Notes under the pieces: generated by a model
Seen by the model: the letters and a program-made list of their open reading frames with translations, nothing else
Databases searched by the model: none
Told to the model about the DNA's origin: nothing
Part shown: positions 37,882 through 46,822 of the stretch, piece by piece
Numbering within the stretch: the stretch's first letter is position 1
How the letters are laid out: each line of letters begins with the position of its first letter
Position numbers and translations under genes: made by a program
Source of the DNA: CALEUX01 sp964608615
Lineage (GTDB): Bacteria; Bacteroidota; Bacteroidia; Bacteroidales; Marinilabiliaceae
Length of the DNA stretch: 64,000 nt
Reading direction: 5' to 3'
Assembly (NCBI GenBank): GCA_964608615.1
Contig: CAZSQG010000005.1
Span: forward strand, 25,037 to 89,036

Positions 37882-38370
37882 ATGGCCTCGATATTGAATT
37901 CATACCTTACATTCCTGATTGGAGAAGAGGTTTTTGGTGTTAATGTGACAAAAGTAATGGAAATCACAGAATATCAGACTCCAAAGCCACTTCCGCAAAC
38001 CCTGCCATTTGTTTCAGGGGTAATACAATTCCGCGATGAAATCATCCCCTTAATAGATACAGGGATTAAATTTGGCATGTCACCTGTTGCCATTTTACCG
38101 GGTACATGTATTATTATCCTTCAACTAATAAGCGACACTCTCGGTAAAACTTACCGTGTTGGCGTTTTAGTTGATGCTGTATCTGATGTGTTGGAATGTG
38201 ATAATATTGATATGAAAAGTATTGAGGACGATTATAAACCTAATTACATCCTTACCACCTATCCTGTTGAAGATAAACTTATTTTTATTCTGAATGCCGA
38301 TGTTGTTTTCAGCCAGAAAGAAATTATTAAAATGATTGAAATGATTAATAAACAAAAAAAAGAATCTTAA
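37882..38370 (+). CDS. cheW: CheW coupling protein (second copy)
   Basis: The 162-aa protein begins YLTFLIGEEVFGVNVTKVMEI and contains FVSGVIQFRDEIIPLIDT, both CheW hallmarks. Its divergence from the preceding CheW suggests different array positions or different receptors. It ends three bases before cheR. Confidence 0.93.
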   Translation: MASILNSYLTFLIGEEVFGVNVTKVMEITEYQTPKPLPQTLPFVSGVIQFRDEIIPLIDTGIKFGMSPVAILPGTCIIILQLISDTLGKTYRVGVLVDAVSDVLECDNIDMKSIEDDYKPNYILTTYPVEDKLIFILNADVVFSQKEIIKMIEMINKQKKES

Positions 38371-38373
38371 TCA

Positions 38374-39243
38374 ATGGAGAAATCCGTTCATAATTCTGGG
38401 GGCCTGGACTGCTTTAAAGCTGAACTTTCGGAAAAAGACTTCCAGGTTTTCAGTCAATTTATTTATTCCGAATATGGAATAAAAATGCCACCTATTAAAA
38501 GAATTATGCTTCAGGGCAGACTCCTGAAAAGAATTAGAGAATTACAAATGTCATCGTATTCTGAATATAAAGATTACTTTTTTAGTAAAGAAGGACAAGA
38601 TAAAGAGTTACTTCAATTTTTAAATGTTGTAACAACTAATAAAACTGATTTTTTTAGAGAACCTGTTCATTTTAATTTTATGAACGATGTAGTTCTTACG
38701 GCCTTTAAAAACAACGGTATTAACGGTCAGCCTATAAAAATCTGGAGTGCTGGATGTTCAAGTGGAGAGGAACCTTACACCATATCGATCATTCTCAATG
38801 AGTATGAAAGATTAAATCCCTTGTTTAAATTTGATATTCTTGGTTCAGATATCTCCACACAAATGCTTGAAAAAGCAGCAAAAGGAGTTTATCAGGCAAA
38901 CAAGCTGGTTACAGTTCCCATGGAACTAAAGAAAAGATATTTTTTGAAAAGCAAAGACCCCAACATTCACAACGTTAGGGTTCATCCTATTTTACAAAAA
39001 AACATCAGATTAACCTATCTTAACCTGATGGATAATAGTTATTCAATTAAAGAGACATTTGATGTAATATTTTGTCGTAATGTTCTTATATATTTTGACC
39101 GTCCAACACAGGAAAAAGTTATAAATAAGCTCTGTTTACAGCTTAAACCCGGAGGATATTTTTTTATAGGACACTCCGAGTCCCTTTCAGGAATGGACGT
39201 TCCCTTAGAACATGTAAAACCGACAATATTCAAAAAAAAATAA
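38374..39243 (+). CDS. cheR: chemoreceptor methyltransferase CheR (intact)
   Basis: The 289-aa protein has the N-terminal helical domain (about 15-90) with VTTNKTDFFREP near 88, the SAM-binding motif WSAGCSSGEEPY near 124, GSDIS near 156 and CRNVLIYFDRP near 232. All canonical elements are present. It should methylate glutamates of the MCP at 32511, whose C-terminal NYEKF could tether it. It is the first of three CheR-like genes in the cluster. Confidence 0.95.
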   Translation: MEKSVHNSGGLDCFKAELSEKDFQVFSQFIYSEYGIKMPPIKRIMLQGRLLKRIRELQMSSYSEYKDYFFSKEGQDKELLQFLNVVTTNKTDFFREPVHFNFMNDVVLTAFKNNGINGQPIKIWSAGCSSGEEPYTISIILNEYERLNPLFKFDILGSDISTQMLEKAAKGVYQANKLVTVPMELKKRYFLKSKDPNIHNVRVHPILQKNIRLTYLNLMDNSYSIKETFDVIFCRNVLIYFDRPTQEKVINKLCLQLKPGGYFFIGHSESLSGMDVPLEHVKPTIFKKK

Positions 39244-39273
39244 GTATAACCACCAAGACGAAATAACAACATT

Positions 39274-40173
39274 ATGATGAACATTTCTGACAAACAGCTT
39301 TTAAAAGAGTTAAAAATCAAACTCGAGGAGCGGAAGAAATTTGAGGATGAAGTAAACCTACTTTCACAAGAACTTCAGGAAGTTACTCAACGCTTTAAGG
39401 AATCTGAAGCATTAAAAAGTCATTTTATTTCAAACATTTCCAATGAAATAGTAAACCCGTTTACATCTATACTAGGCCTTTCCAAATCAATTCTTGCCGT
39501 TGAAAAAAACGACTGGAAAAAAGTTGTAAGTATGGTAGCACTTATTCATAGTGAGGCCTTCAATCTCGATTTTCAGCTAAAGAACATCTTTGTTGCCGCC
39601 AAAATTGAAGCTGGAGAAGTTGTTCCCAATGTTGCCAAGGTTAATGTCAGAAACATAATCCAAACCATGATCGAATCATTTAGTCTGGTGGCTCGTAAAA
39701 TGGCTATTGAAATTGATTTCAAGTTTAACATTGAATATGGTTTTGGGAAAAATTTCTATTTTAAAACCGACAGTGAAAAATTAAAGCTTATTCTGAGCAA
39801 TCTCATGAATAACGCATTAAAATATAGTTATAAGGACAGCAAAGTAATTATAACAGTTTGGGTTGATGAAGATATTCTCAACTTCTCAGTACAGGATTTT
39901 GGTACAGGCATTTCTGAAAAAAATCAAAAAGTTATTTTCGAACGCTTCAAGCGACTCGATTCAGGCATTAATTCAATAAACCGCGGCCATGGGCTTGGAC
40001 TCTCCATTACTAAAGCATTGCTAGATGTAATGGGAGGTTCTATTGAAATTGAAAGCAAAAAGGGTGAAGGCTCTACCTTTTATGCTAGGATACCTGAAGC
40101 CAAAAACATAATTGAAGGGTTTAGTGGAGAAGGTAATGAAACATTCTTCGATGAAGATGACGAGATTTTTTAA
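39274..40173 (+). CDS. histidine-kinase-like protein lacking the phosphoacceptor His
   Basis: The 299-aa cytoplasmic protein has a coiled coil (about 1-48), a HisKA-like helix pair and an ATPase domain with NLMNNALKYS near 175, DFGTGIS near 207 and GHGLGLS near 238. The H-box, normally S-H-E-I-R-x-P, reads SNEIVNP: Asn57 (AAT codon) replaces the phosphorylated His. ATP-binding motifs look intact. It may phosphorylate another protein such as the free Hpt, or act as an allosteric ATP-binding partner of CheA. It has an acidic tail and no sensor domain. Confidence 0.85.
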   Translation: MMNISDKQLLKELKIKLEERKKFEDEVNLLSQELQEVTQRFKESEALKSHFISNISNEIVNPFTSILGLSKSILAVEKNDWKKVVSMVALIHSEAFNLDFQLKNIFVAAKIEAGEVVPNVAKVNVRNIIQTMIESFSLVARKMAIEIDFKFNIEYGFGKNFYFKTDSEKLKLILSNLMNNALKYSYKDSKVIITVWVDEDILNFSVQDFGTGISEKNQKVIFERFKRLDSGINSINRGHGLGLSITKALLDVMGGSIEIESKKGEGSTFYARIPEAKNIIEGFSGEGNETFFDEDDEIF

Positions 40174-40182
40174 GGAATTATA

Positions 40183-40653
40183 ATGGATCAATATTTACAA
40201 CATTTTTTGTATCCTTCAACACTGTTTGCCAGTAAAGACCCTTATATGGTTAAAACCATACTGGGTTCGTGCGTAGCAATATGCCTCTACGATCCGGTTC
40301 AGAAGGTGGGTGGAATAAACCACTATATGTTATCTAACTGGAACGGAAAAGATTTGGCTTCGCCCAAATATGGTAATATAGCCATAGAAAAACTGATTGA
40401 ACGAATGTTGCATTATGGATGTAAAAAAGAAAATCTACAAGCAAAAATTTTCGGTGGTGGCGATTTGATTGCTGCCGGCCGGAGTGCAATGCTAATAGGT
40501 GAGCGCAATATAAGGGTCGCCCGATTAATATTAGAAGAGAAAAACATTCCAATTATTGCCTCCAGTACAGGCGGTAGAAAAGGACGGAAAATTTTGTTCT
40601 TTACTGATACAGGCGAGGTAAGGCATAAATTTCTTGAGAAAAAAGAGTATTAA
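40183..40653 (+). CDS. cheD: chemoreceptor glutamine deamidase CheD
   Basis: The 156-aa protein contains the CheD core TILGSCVAICLYD (catalytic Cys near 30) and GGINHYML (catalytic His near 47), then KYGNIAIEKLIERM and AKIFGGGDL. CheD deamidates receptor glutamines and in some bacteria interacts with CheC. No CheC is seen here. It sits between the kinase-like gene and cheB with short gaps. Confidence 0.93.
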   Translation: MDQYLQHFLYPSTLFASKDPYMVKTILGSCVAICLYDPVQKVGGINHYMLSNWNGKDLASPKYGNIAIEKLIERMLHYGCKKENLQAKIFGGGDLIAAGRSAMLIGERNIRVARLILEEKNIPIIASSTGGRKGRKILFFTDTGEVRHKFLEKKEY

Positions 40654-40674
40654 TCTTGTGGCAAGTTTATAGTA

Positions 40675-41757
40675 ATGATGGAGAAAAAAATTAGGGTATT
40701 AGTCGTAGATGATTCAGCGGTAGTCAGGCAAAGCCTTACCTCAATTCTGGAATCCGATCCGGATATTGAAGTAATGGGTACAGCTGCAGACCCCCTGATC
40801 GCTGTACGAAAAATAATGAAGGAGATCCCTGATGTTATTACTCTTGATATTGAAATGCCTCGCATGGATGGACTCACCTTCCTGCGAAAGATAATGTCGC
40901 AACACCCCATTCCTGTTGTTGTAATTTCGTCATTAACCAGTCAGGGAACCGAGGTGGCAATGAAAGCGCTTGAATATGGTGCTTCAGAGATAATAGGCAA
41001 ACCCGCAATGAATGCAGCCCAATTCTTTAATGAATCTCGAATATTACTTTGCGATGCAGTAAAAGCTGCTTCACAAGTTAAACTATCCAGACTAAAAATC
41101 ACGAATACTCCATCATTTGATTTAGTTAAGCCAAAATACTCAGCCGATATCATTCTTGAAAAAGCAACTCTCAAAAGTCGTATTGTAGACACTGAAAAAA
41201 TTATTGTACTTGGTGCTTCAACGGGGGGAACGGAAGCTATACGTTTGCTTCTGCGTAACCTTCCGGCAAGGATGCCAGGTATTGCCATTGTACAACACAT
41301 GCCCGAAGGCTTCACCAAATCGTTTGCAAAAAGTCTCAATGCAAATTCGGAATTGGAGGTAAAAGAAGCAGAAGATGGTGATCGTATTTATCAGGGACGC
41401 GTACTTATTGCTCCCGGTAATTATCATATGTTGCTTAAAAGAATAGGGAAAGAGTATTCAGTAGAAGTAAGAGAAGGTCCTTTGGTTAACAGACACCGAC
41501 CCTCGGTGGATGTTCTTTTTCGTTCAGCGGCCAGATATGCCGGTCAAAATGCTACAGGGATACTTCTTACCGGAATGGGTGCTGATGGCGCAAAAGGATT
41601 ATTGGAACTAAAAGAAGCCGGAGCCCATACAATTGCTCAGGATCAACAATCTTCCGTTGTTTTTGGTATGCCTAAGGAGGCGATAAAACTTGGTGCAGCT
41701 GACGAAATATTAGGAATGAATAACATTGCACCCTATCTGGTGAAGAAGTTTTATTAA
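40675..41757 (+). CDS. cheB: CheB methylesterase with receiver domain
   Basis: The 360-aa protein has an N-terminal receiver (VVDDSAVVRQ, phosphoacceptor Asp58 in TLDIEMPRMDG) and a C-terminal esterase domain with the catalytic triad: Ser in LGASTGGTEA near 183, His in QHMPEGF near 206 and Asp in TGMGADGAKG near 302. It removes methyl groups from the receptor when phosphorylated by CheA. It closes the first half of the cluster; a 143-base gap follows. Confidence 0.95.
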   Translation: MMEKKIRVLVVDDSAVVRQSLTSILESDPDIEVMGTAADPLIAVRKIMKEIPDVITLDIEMPRMDGLTFLRKIMSQHPIPVVVISSLTSQGTEVAMKALEYGASEIIGKPAMNAAQFFNESRILLCDAVKAASQVKLSRLKITNTPSFDLVKPKYSADIILEKATLKSRIVDTEKIIVLGASTGGTEAIRLLLRNLPARMPGIAIVQHMPEGFTKSFAKSLNANSELEVKEAEDGDRIYQGRVLIAPGNYHMLLKRIGKEYSVEVREGPLVNRHRPSVDVLFRSAARYAGQNATGILLTGMGADGAKGLLELKEAGAHTIAQDQQSSVVFGMPKEAIKLGAADEILGMNNIAPYLVKKFY

Positions 41758-41900
41758 CCCTTTTTATTATGAATCGTATAATAGTATCATTGAAGTTTAA
41801 ATATTAAAAGCCAACACTAAATAATTTGATTAATAATTAGTTATGTAGAATTATTAAGTTGGTAAAAAAAGACCAATCAGCCTAACAAAAAAATTGTGGC

Positions 41901-43778
41901 ATGAAAAAAATACAGCCAAAAGCACTAATTACAAAATACACCTTCATTGGTACAACATTAGGAGTATTCATAACCCTGGTAATTTTTCTGCTAAGCATGG
42001 ATTCTCCACAATATAAATTATCCAACAGCTCTATTACAAGCTTGTTCACTATGTTTCCTGCCCTATGGGCTGCTCTGTGCCTTCCTTTCATTAGTGGAAT
42101 AGCTGGTTTTTTCCTTGCAAAAAGCTTTTCGAAGATCATTAAAAAACAAACCAATAAGCTTAAAAAAGAAGCCAGTAAAACCAAAATGGTGCTTTCATTT
42201 ATTGACAATCTCAGACAAAATAAACTGGAAGAGGTTATAAAAGTAAAAGATGAAAATGATCCTCTTACTCAAGCGTTAGTCAATTTGCGAAGATTTATGA
42301 TTCATAGTAAGGAAGAACAGGAAAAGCGTCGCATTGAAGAAGAACAACGAAACTGGGTTACAGAAGGATTAGCTCAATTTGGAGAAATACTACGACAAAA
42401 TAACGATAACCTTGAAGAAATATCTTTAACAATAATCCGATACCTGGTAACTTATATTAAAGTCAATCAGGGCGGTGTTTTTCTTGCAAACAAGACAAAG
42501 TCGGGGGAAAAAGTTTTAGAAATGACCGCCTGTGTTGCTTATGACCGAAAAAAGTTTGCCGATAAAATTGTAAAATGGGGCGAAGGCCTACTGGGTAGAT
42601 GTGCTTTAGAAAAAGAAACCATATTCATTACTGACGTACCCAACCAATATATTAATATCACTTCCGGACTTGGCGATTCTAACCCAGGAACGCTTTTGCT
42701 GGTACCATTAAAGACTAACGAAGAAATATATGGAGTAATTGAGCTTGCTTCGTTCCAGGTTCTCCAAAGATTTGAAATTGAGTTTGTTGAAAAAACTGCC
42801 GAGAGCATTGCTTCTACAATATCAACAGTAAAAAATAATATACAAACCAATAATCTTCTGCGCGAAACACAGATACAAGCCGAAAAAATGTCCCAGCAGG
42901 AAGAAGAATTGCGTCAGAATCTTGAAGAAATGCGTGCAACACAAGAAGAAAGCGACAGACGGGAAGTTGAACGGAAAGGTATTCTTGAAGCAATTGACCA
43001 TGCAGCTATTTCATGCGAATTCGATACATCCGGAACGCTCTTATCAATTAACGATAATTTTCTTAAAACATTTAAGTATAAACCCGAAGAGGTTGAAGGT
43101 CAAAACCTGAAAATATTCTTTTTTAAGGATGATGTAGGAGAGCTTGACCGGATTCTTGCCGACCTCTCAAATGGACACAACTTTAGGGGCCGCGTACGCA
43201 GAAGAACCAAAGCCGGTGAAGAAATTTATTTACTCACAACTTATAGTCCGGTAATAGATCATAATGGGGAAATTCTTAAAATTCTGAGTCTTGAAAACGA
43301 TGTAACCGAACAAGTTGAATTGGAAGAAGCCCTTAAACATTCCAAGGAAGAACTTGGACTCTTACTAGAAGACGCCAGAAATGAAGTTATGGAACAGTTT
43401 AAAGAAATTGAGTCTGTTAAAATCCGTAACGAAAAAACCCTTGAAGGAGCTCTTGATGCAATAATTACCACCAACAAAGAAGGAACTTTAGAGTTTTTTA
43501 ATCTGGCTGCTGAGAAATTGTGGGGTTACGAAAGAAATGAAGTACTTGGACAAAATGTTTCAATGTTATTTTCTAAAGAAACATCTAAAACCAACGAATT
43601 CGTTTCTGCTTTTATCTCCATTGATGGTGAGAAAATTGTAGGAGAAAGACGGGAAATTCCTATCAGGAATAAATATGGAGAAGACATTTCAGTTCTTTTC
43701 TTACTATCAGAAGCAAAAGTGGGCGATGATCACTCCTTTACGGCTTTCATCCAGAATGTAGAAGTTGAACTTTTTTAA
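41901..43778 (+). CDS. membrane GAF-PAS-PAS sensor without output domain
   Basis: The 625-aa protein has two membrane helices (about 12-33 and 52-75), a HAMP-like linker and a GAF domain (about 150-310; WGEGLLGRCALEK). A coiled coil (about 320-365) and two PAS domains (about 365-485 and 505-620; LKIFFF, LWGYERNEVLGQN) follow. No kinase, cyclase or MCP domain follows. Its GAF resembles those of the proteins at 46040 and 46823. It may pass a signal to the CheR-like proteins or the phosphatase encoded next, which is inference. Confidence 0.85.
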   Translation: MKKIQPKALITKYTFIGTTLGVFITLVIFLLSMDSPQYKLSNSSITSLFTMFPALWAALCLPFISGIAGFFLAKSFSKIIKKQTNKLKKEASKTKMVLSFIDNLRQNKLEEVIKVKDENDPLTQALVNLRRFMIHSKEEQEKRRIEEEQRNWVTEGLAQFGEILRQNNDNLEEISLTIIRYLVTYIKVNQGGVFLANKTKSGEKVLEMTACVAYDRKKFADKIVKWGEGLLGRCALEKETIFITDVPNQYINITSGLGDSNPGTLLLVPLKTNEEIYGVIELASFQVLQRFEIEFVEKTAESIASTISTVKNNIQTNNLLRETQIQAEKMSQQEEELRQNLEEMRATQEESDRREVERKGILEAIDHAAISCEFDTSGTLLSINDNFLKTFKYKPEEVEGQNLKIFFFKDDVGELDRILADLSNGHNFRGRVRRRTKAGEEIYLLTTYSPVIDHNGEILKILSLENDVTEQVELEEALKHSKEELGLLLEDARNEVMEQFKEIESVKIRNEKTLEGALDAIITTNKEGTLEFFNLAAEKLWGYERNEVLGQNVSMLFSKETSKTNEFVSAFISIDGEKIVGERREIPIRNKYGEDISVLFLLSEAKVGDDHSFTAFIQNVEVELF

Positions 43779-43793
43779 TATAAACCCTTAAGA

Positions 43794-44639
43794 ATGCAGG
43801 AAAGCGAAGAGGATATTACTTTTAAAGAATATCTGCAAATACTTAAGGACTCCTCACCATACGATTTCAGTGAGTATTCAGATAATTCAATTTTTCGCCG
43901 CTTACATAAAGTTATGCGCGATTATCATATTAGTCTTAATGAGCTCGTTAAAAAAACGAAAACTGACAGAGATTTTGTTGAAGAAATAGTTGAAGCTATA
44001 ACGGTTAACACTACCGAGCTCTTTCGCGATCCATCGGTTTGGATGTTTATTCTTGAAAAGCTGCTCCCTCCTTTAGCAAATAAACCAAACATCAACATCT
44101 GGCATGCCGGATGTTCTTCGGGCCAGGAAGTTTATTCCAACCTCATTTTGCTTGACCATCTTGGACTTTTAGAACACTCCAATATATATGCAACCGACAT
44201 CAGCCAGAAAGTTCTTGATCAGGCTAAAAAGGGTGTTTACAAATACCGTTTCAACCTGAATTACATCGAGAACTTCAACCAGGTACTCAACCTCAAAAAT
44301 AAAGAAGATTTTTCCAAGTATTTTGATATAAATGAATCGGAAGATAAAATCGTTGTTAAGGATTTTTTAAGAAAGATACCTAAGTTTATAAAACACGATC
44401 TGGTTCAGGAAAAAATGCCGTTTTATAATAAATTTGACATCATCTTTTGCCGTAATGTTTTGATTTATTTCAACACAGGACTTCAATCAAGAATTATACA
44501 ACGGTTTTATGATAACCTTTTCCCCGGTGGATCGTTGGTTTTGGGAACACATGAAGCCATAACAGGTTTTTTCAAAACTAAATTTATTAAGACCGGATTA
44601 ATTTATTCAAAAAGCAACGTGTTTCATTTTAAATCTTAA
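43794..44639 (+). CDS. second CheR-family methyltransferase
   Basis: The 281-aa protein keeps the CheR elements: VNTTELFRDPSVW near 73, the SAM motif WHAGCSSGQEVYS near 101, ATDIS near 133 and FCRNVLIYFN near 221. Its N-terminal domain differs from the first CheR. An active methyltransferase is likely, though the substrate is not necessarily the MCP. It begins 15 bases after the GAF/PAS sensor gene and 8 bases before the degenerate CheR. Confidence 0.92.
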   Translation: MQESEEDITFKEYLQILKDSSPYDFSEYSDNSIFRRLHKVMRDYHISLNELVKKTKTDRDFVEEIVEAITVNTTELFRDPSVWMFILEKLLPPLANKPNINIWHAGCSSGQEVYSNLILLDHLGLLEHSNIYATDISQKVLDQAKKGVYKYRFNLNYIENFNQVLNLKNKEDFSKYFDINESEDKIVVKDFLRKIPKFIKHDLVQEKMPFYNKFDIIFCRNVLIYFNTGLQSRIIQRFYDNLFPGGSLVLGTHEAITGFFKTKFIKTGLIYSKSNVFHFKS

Positions 44640-44647
44640 GAAAAACC

Positions 44648-45472
44648 GTGAACTTTAGTATAAATGAAATAAAGGAAATTACGCTCTCTATGTTAACATA
44701 CCCTAACATGGACTATACTAATTATTCCATTTCGTTTTTAAAGCGAAAATTCTCTTCAGTTTTCGCTAAACTTAATATTAAAAGAAAAGAACAACTTTAT
44801 GAAAGGTTAAAAAAGAAGGACTTCAGGGATCAACTCATTACCCAAATGCTTGTGGAAAACACAGAAATGTTTCGCGATCCTGCCTTTTGGAGACTTCTTA
44901 GAGATAAAGTAATTCCCTTATTGCCTGACAACTCAACTGTATGGTTACCAAACGAAAGCAGTGGCGAAGAAGCATATTCAGTTTCGGTTTTGCTAAATGA
45001 AAAAAAAGTTGCTTCTAAAATTAAAATTATTTGCAATAATCCATCTTTAGAGATGTGCAACTCCATTAACCAAGGCCATTTAAACGGGAAACATTTTGAC
45101 ATAAATCTTACCAACTACCGTCGTCTGGAAGAAAACGACTTTTTCGATGAGTATTTTTCACTCGAAAACAATGATCTGGTTGTTTGTAATAAACTAAGGG
45201 GAAACGTAAATTGTAAATATGGGTTTATTTCCGACACCATTCCTACAGAAGATATATCCCTAATTCTTTTCAGAAACATAGCGATTTATTATAATAATCG
45301 ACTTGCCAATACTGTTTTCAATATATTATATGAGAAACTAATTCCCGGTGGATACCTCGTTATTGGAGTTAAAGAACAATTACCCTCAGGTATAGCAGAA
45401 AAAATGATAACAGTTAATGAAACAGAAAAAATATTTAAAAAACCCTTAGCCCAAACTAATGGATATTCTTAA
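44648..45472 (+). CDS. degenerate CheR-like protein, SAM site lost
   Basis: The 274-aa protein aligns along its length with CheR (LVENTEMFRDPAFW near 68, LFRNIAIYYNN near 213, LIPGGYLVIG near 237). The AdoMet loop, W-x-A-G-C-S-S-G-E-E in relatives, reads WLPNESSGEE near 98, and the D-I-S motif reads NNPS near 126. Loss of the glycine and of the ribose-binding Asp makes SAM binding unlikely. The reading frame is intact, so this looks like a retained non-catalytic paralogue, perhaps a scaffold or inhibitor. It overlaps the next gene by 14 bases. Confidence 0.8.
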   Translation: MNFSINEIKEITLSMLTYPNMDYTNYSISFLKRKFSSVFAKLNIKRKEQLYERLKKKDFRDQLITQMLVENTEMFRDPAFWRLLRDKVIPLLPDNSTVWLPNESSGEEAYSVSVLLNEKKVASKIKIICNNPSLEMCNSINQGHLNGKHFDINLTNYRRLEENDFFDEYFSLENNDLVVCNKLRGNVNCKYGFISDTIPTEDISLILFRNIAIYYNNRLANTVFNILYEKLIPGGYLVIGVKEQLPSGIAEKMITVNETEKIFKKPLAQTNGYS

Positions 45473-46043
45473 AATTGACCGATGTTTTAAACTCATTGTT
45501 ATGGGGGGTTCTGCAGGTAGTTTTTCTGTGGTTTCAAAAATACTGTCTCAAATTAAGCCTGATTTTAATATCCCCATAATCCTGTCGCTCCATCGTCTGA
45601 AACATGTGCGTTCAGGCTTGGTTGAAAGCTTAAGCTTTAAATCGGTTTTAAAGTTAATAGAGCCAAACGATAAAGAAAAAATCCGCCCTAATATGGCGTA
45701 TCTCGCTCCTTCTAACTACCATCTTTTCATAGAATATGACGGTCATTTTTCATTATCTACCGAAGAATCTCTCAACCATAGCAGGCCTTCTATTGATCAC
45801 TCATTTTCATCGGCAGGCGATGCATATCGCGAAAAAACACTTGGAATTCTACTAACCGGAGCAAATAAAGATGGAGCACAGGGATTAAAAAACATATACG
45901 ATCACAAGGGTTTTACAATTGTTCAAGATCCAAAAACCTGTGATATTGAAACCATGCCACAATCGGCCCTTAAGCTTTTTAATCCCAATATGATATTATC
46001 TCCCGATCAAATTATTCTTTTCCTTAACAACCTGCCACAATGA
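45459..46043 (+). CDS. CheB methylesterase domain without receiver
   Basis: The 194-aa protein is just the CheB catalytic domain: GGSAGSFSV (Ser), LSLHRL (His) and TGANKDGAQG (Asp) give a complete triad, with NHSRPSIDHSFSSA also typical. Without a receiver it cannot be controlled by CheA phosphorylation in the usual way. It overlaps the degenerate CheR gene and shares an ATGA overlap with the next gene, so it is translationally coupled. It may be paired with the second CheR as a separate methylation circuit. Confidence 0.9.
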   Translation: MDILKIDRCFKLIVMGGSAGSFSVVSKILSQIKPDFNIPIILSLHRLKHVRSGLVESLSFKSVLKLIEPNDKEKIRPNMAYLAPSNYHLFIEYDGHFSLSTEESLNHSRPSIDHSFSSAGDAYREKTLGILLTGANKDGAQGLKNIYDHKGFTIVQDPKTCDIETMPQSALKLFNPNMILSPDQIILFLNNLPQ

Positions 46044-46813
46044 ATATTCAAAAAAAAATTAACAAACCGTTTACATACTGGTTTTTTCTGTTGGCAGGAA
46101 TCGTATTCCTGCTTACAATAACCCGACACTTTCTTTTTGAGTCAAAGGCAGAGCCAATGTTCTATTATTTTGAGATAATTTCATTTATAGTATTTATGGT
46201 AATGCTTTTACTAACAGAGAAACAATGTGCTAGTTTTCAGGAGCAAATCAGGCTACTTAATGAAACATATAAAAATGACAAAACTGAATGGCAAAATAAA
46301 ATCCTTGATTTACAAAACAACCTTTCAGTTTTTGAAAAAGAAGAGAAAGAGGTACAAGGCATGTTAATTAAACAGGAAACTATTATAAAACAGGTTTTTG
46401 ATAACAAAAGCAATAAAAAGGGAAACACAAGTTTTCTTTATTTATTTTCGGAAGCAACTCATGCCTCGGCAGCAATTCTTTACAAAGAAACAAAACCCTC
46501 GGGTGGTTTTATCGTACAAGATTCTTACGGATTACCAGAAGATTTTTCACCGCAATCATTTGAACGTGGAGAAGGACTTTGTGGCCAAACGGTAATAGAT
46601 GGAGTTCCTCTGTTAATTGAAGATATTCCTGACGATTACTTTATGATGTTATCAGGGCTTGGAAAAGCTAAACCAAAATTTATCTATTTCCTGCCGGTAA
46701 TGGATAATAATAATTGCATAGCTTTAATAGAATTAGCTACCTTTAAAAAAAACGACCTGGAAAAAATGTGGCAGGGCATTTCAACCAAAATAATTGATAA
46801 AGGAATTTTATAA
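46040..46813 (+). CDS. membrane GAF-domain protein
   Basis: The 257-aa protein has two N-terminal membrane helices (about 13-32 and 43-60), a coiled coil (about 65-115) and a GAF domain (about 125-250) with GEGLCGQTVIDG and IPDDYFMMLSGLG. The latter motif is shared with the GAFs at 41901 and 46823, indicating common origin. It has no output domain. It may form mixed oligomers with the phosphatase encoded next. Confidence 0.8.
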   Translation: MNIQKKINKPFTYWFFLLAGIVFLLTITRHFLFESKAEPMFYYFEIISFIVFMVMLLLTEKQCASFQEQIRLLNETYKNDKTEWQNKILDLQNNLSVFEKEEKEVQGMLIKQETIIKQVFDNKSNKKGNTSFLYLFSEATHASAAILYKETKPSGGFIVQDSYGLPEDFSPQSFERGEGLCGQTVIDGVPLLIEDIPDDYFMMLSGLGKAKPKFIYFLPVMDNNNCIALIELATFKKNDLEKMWQGISTKIIDKGIL

Positions 46814-46822
46814 AAAAACTAA

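Noticed and set aside
32511..46043. Classical flagellar or twitching chemotaxis operon
   Set aside because: No flagellin, motor, pilus or switch genes are present, and Bacteroidota generally lack flagella; the neighbouring SiaABC-transporter genes point to another output.
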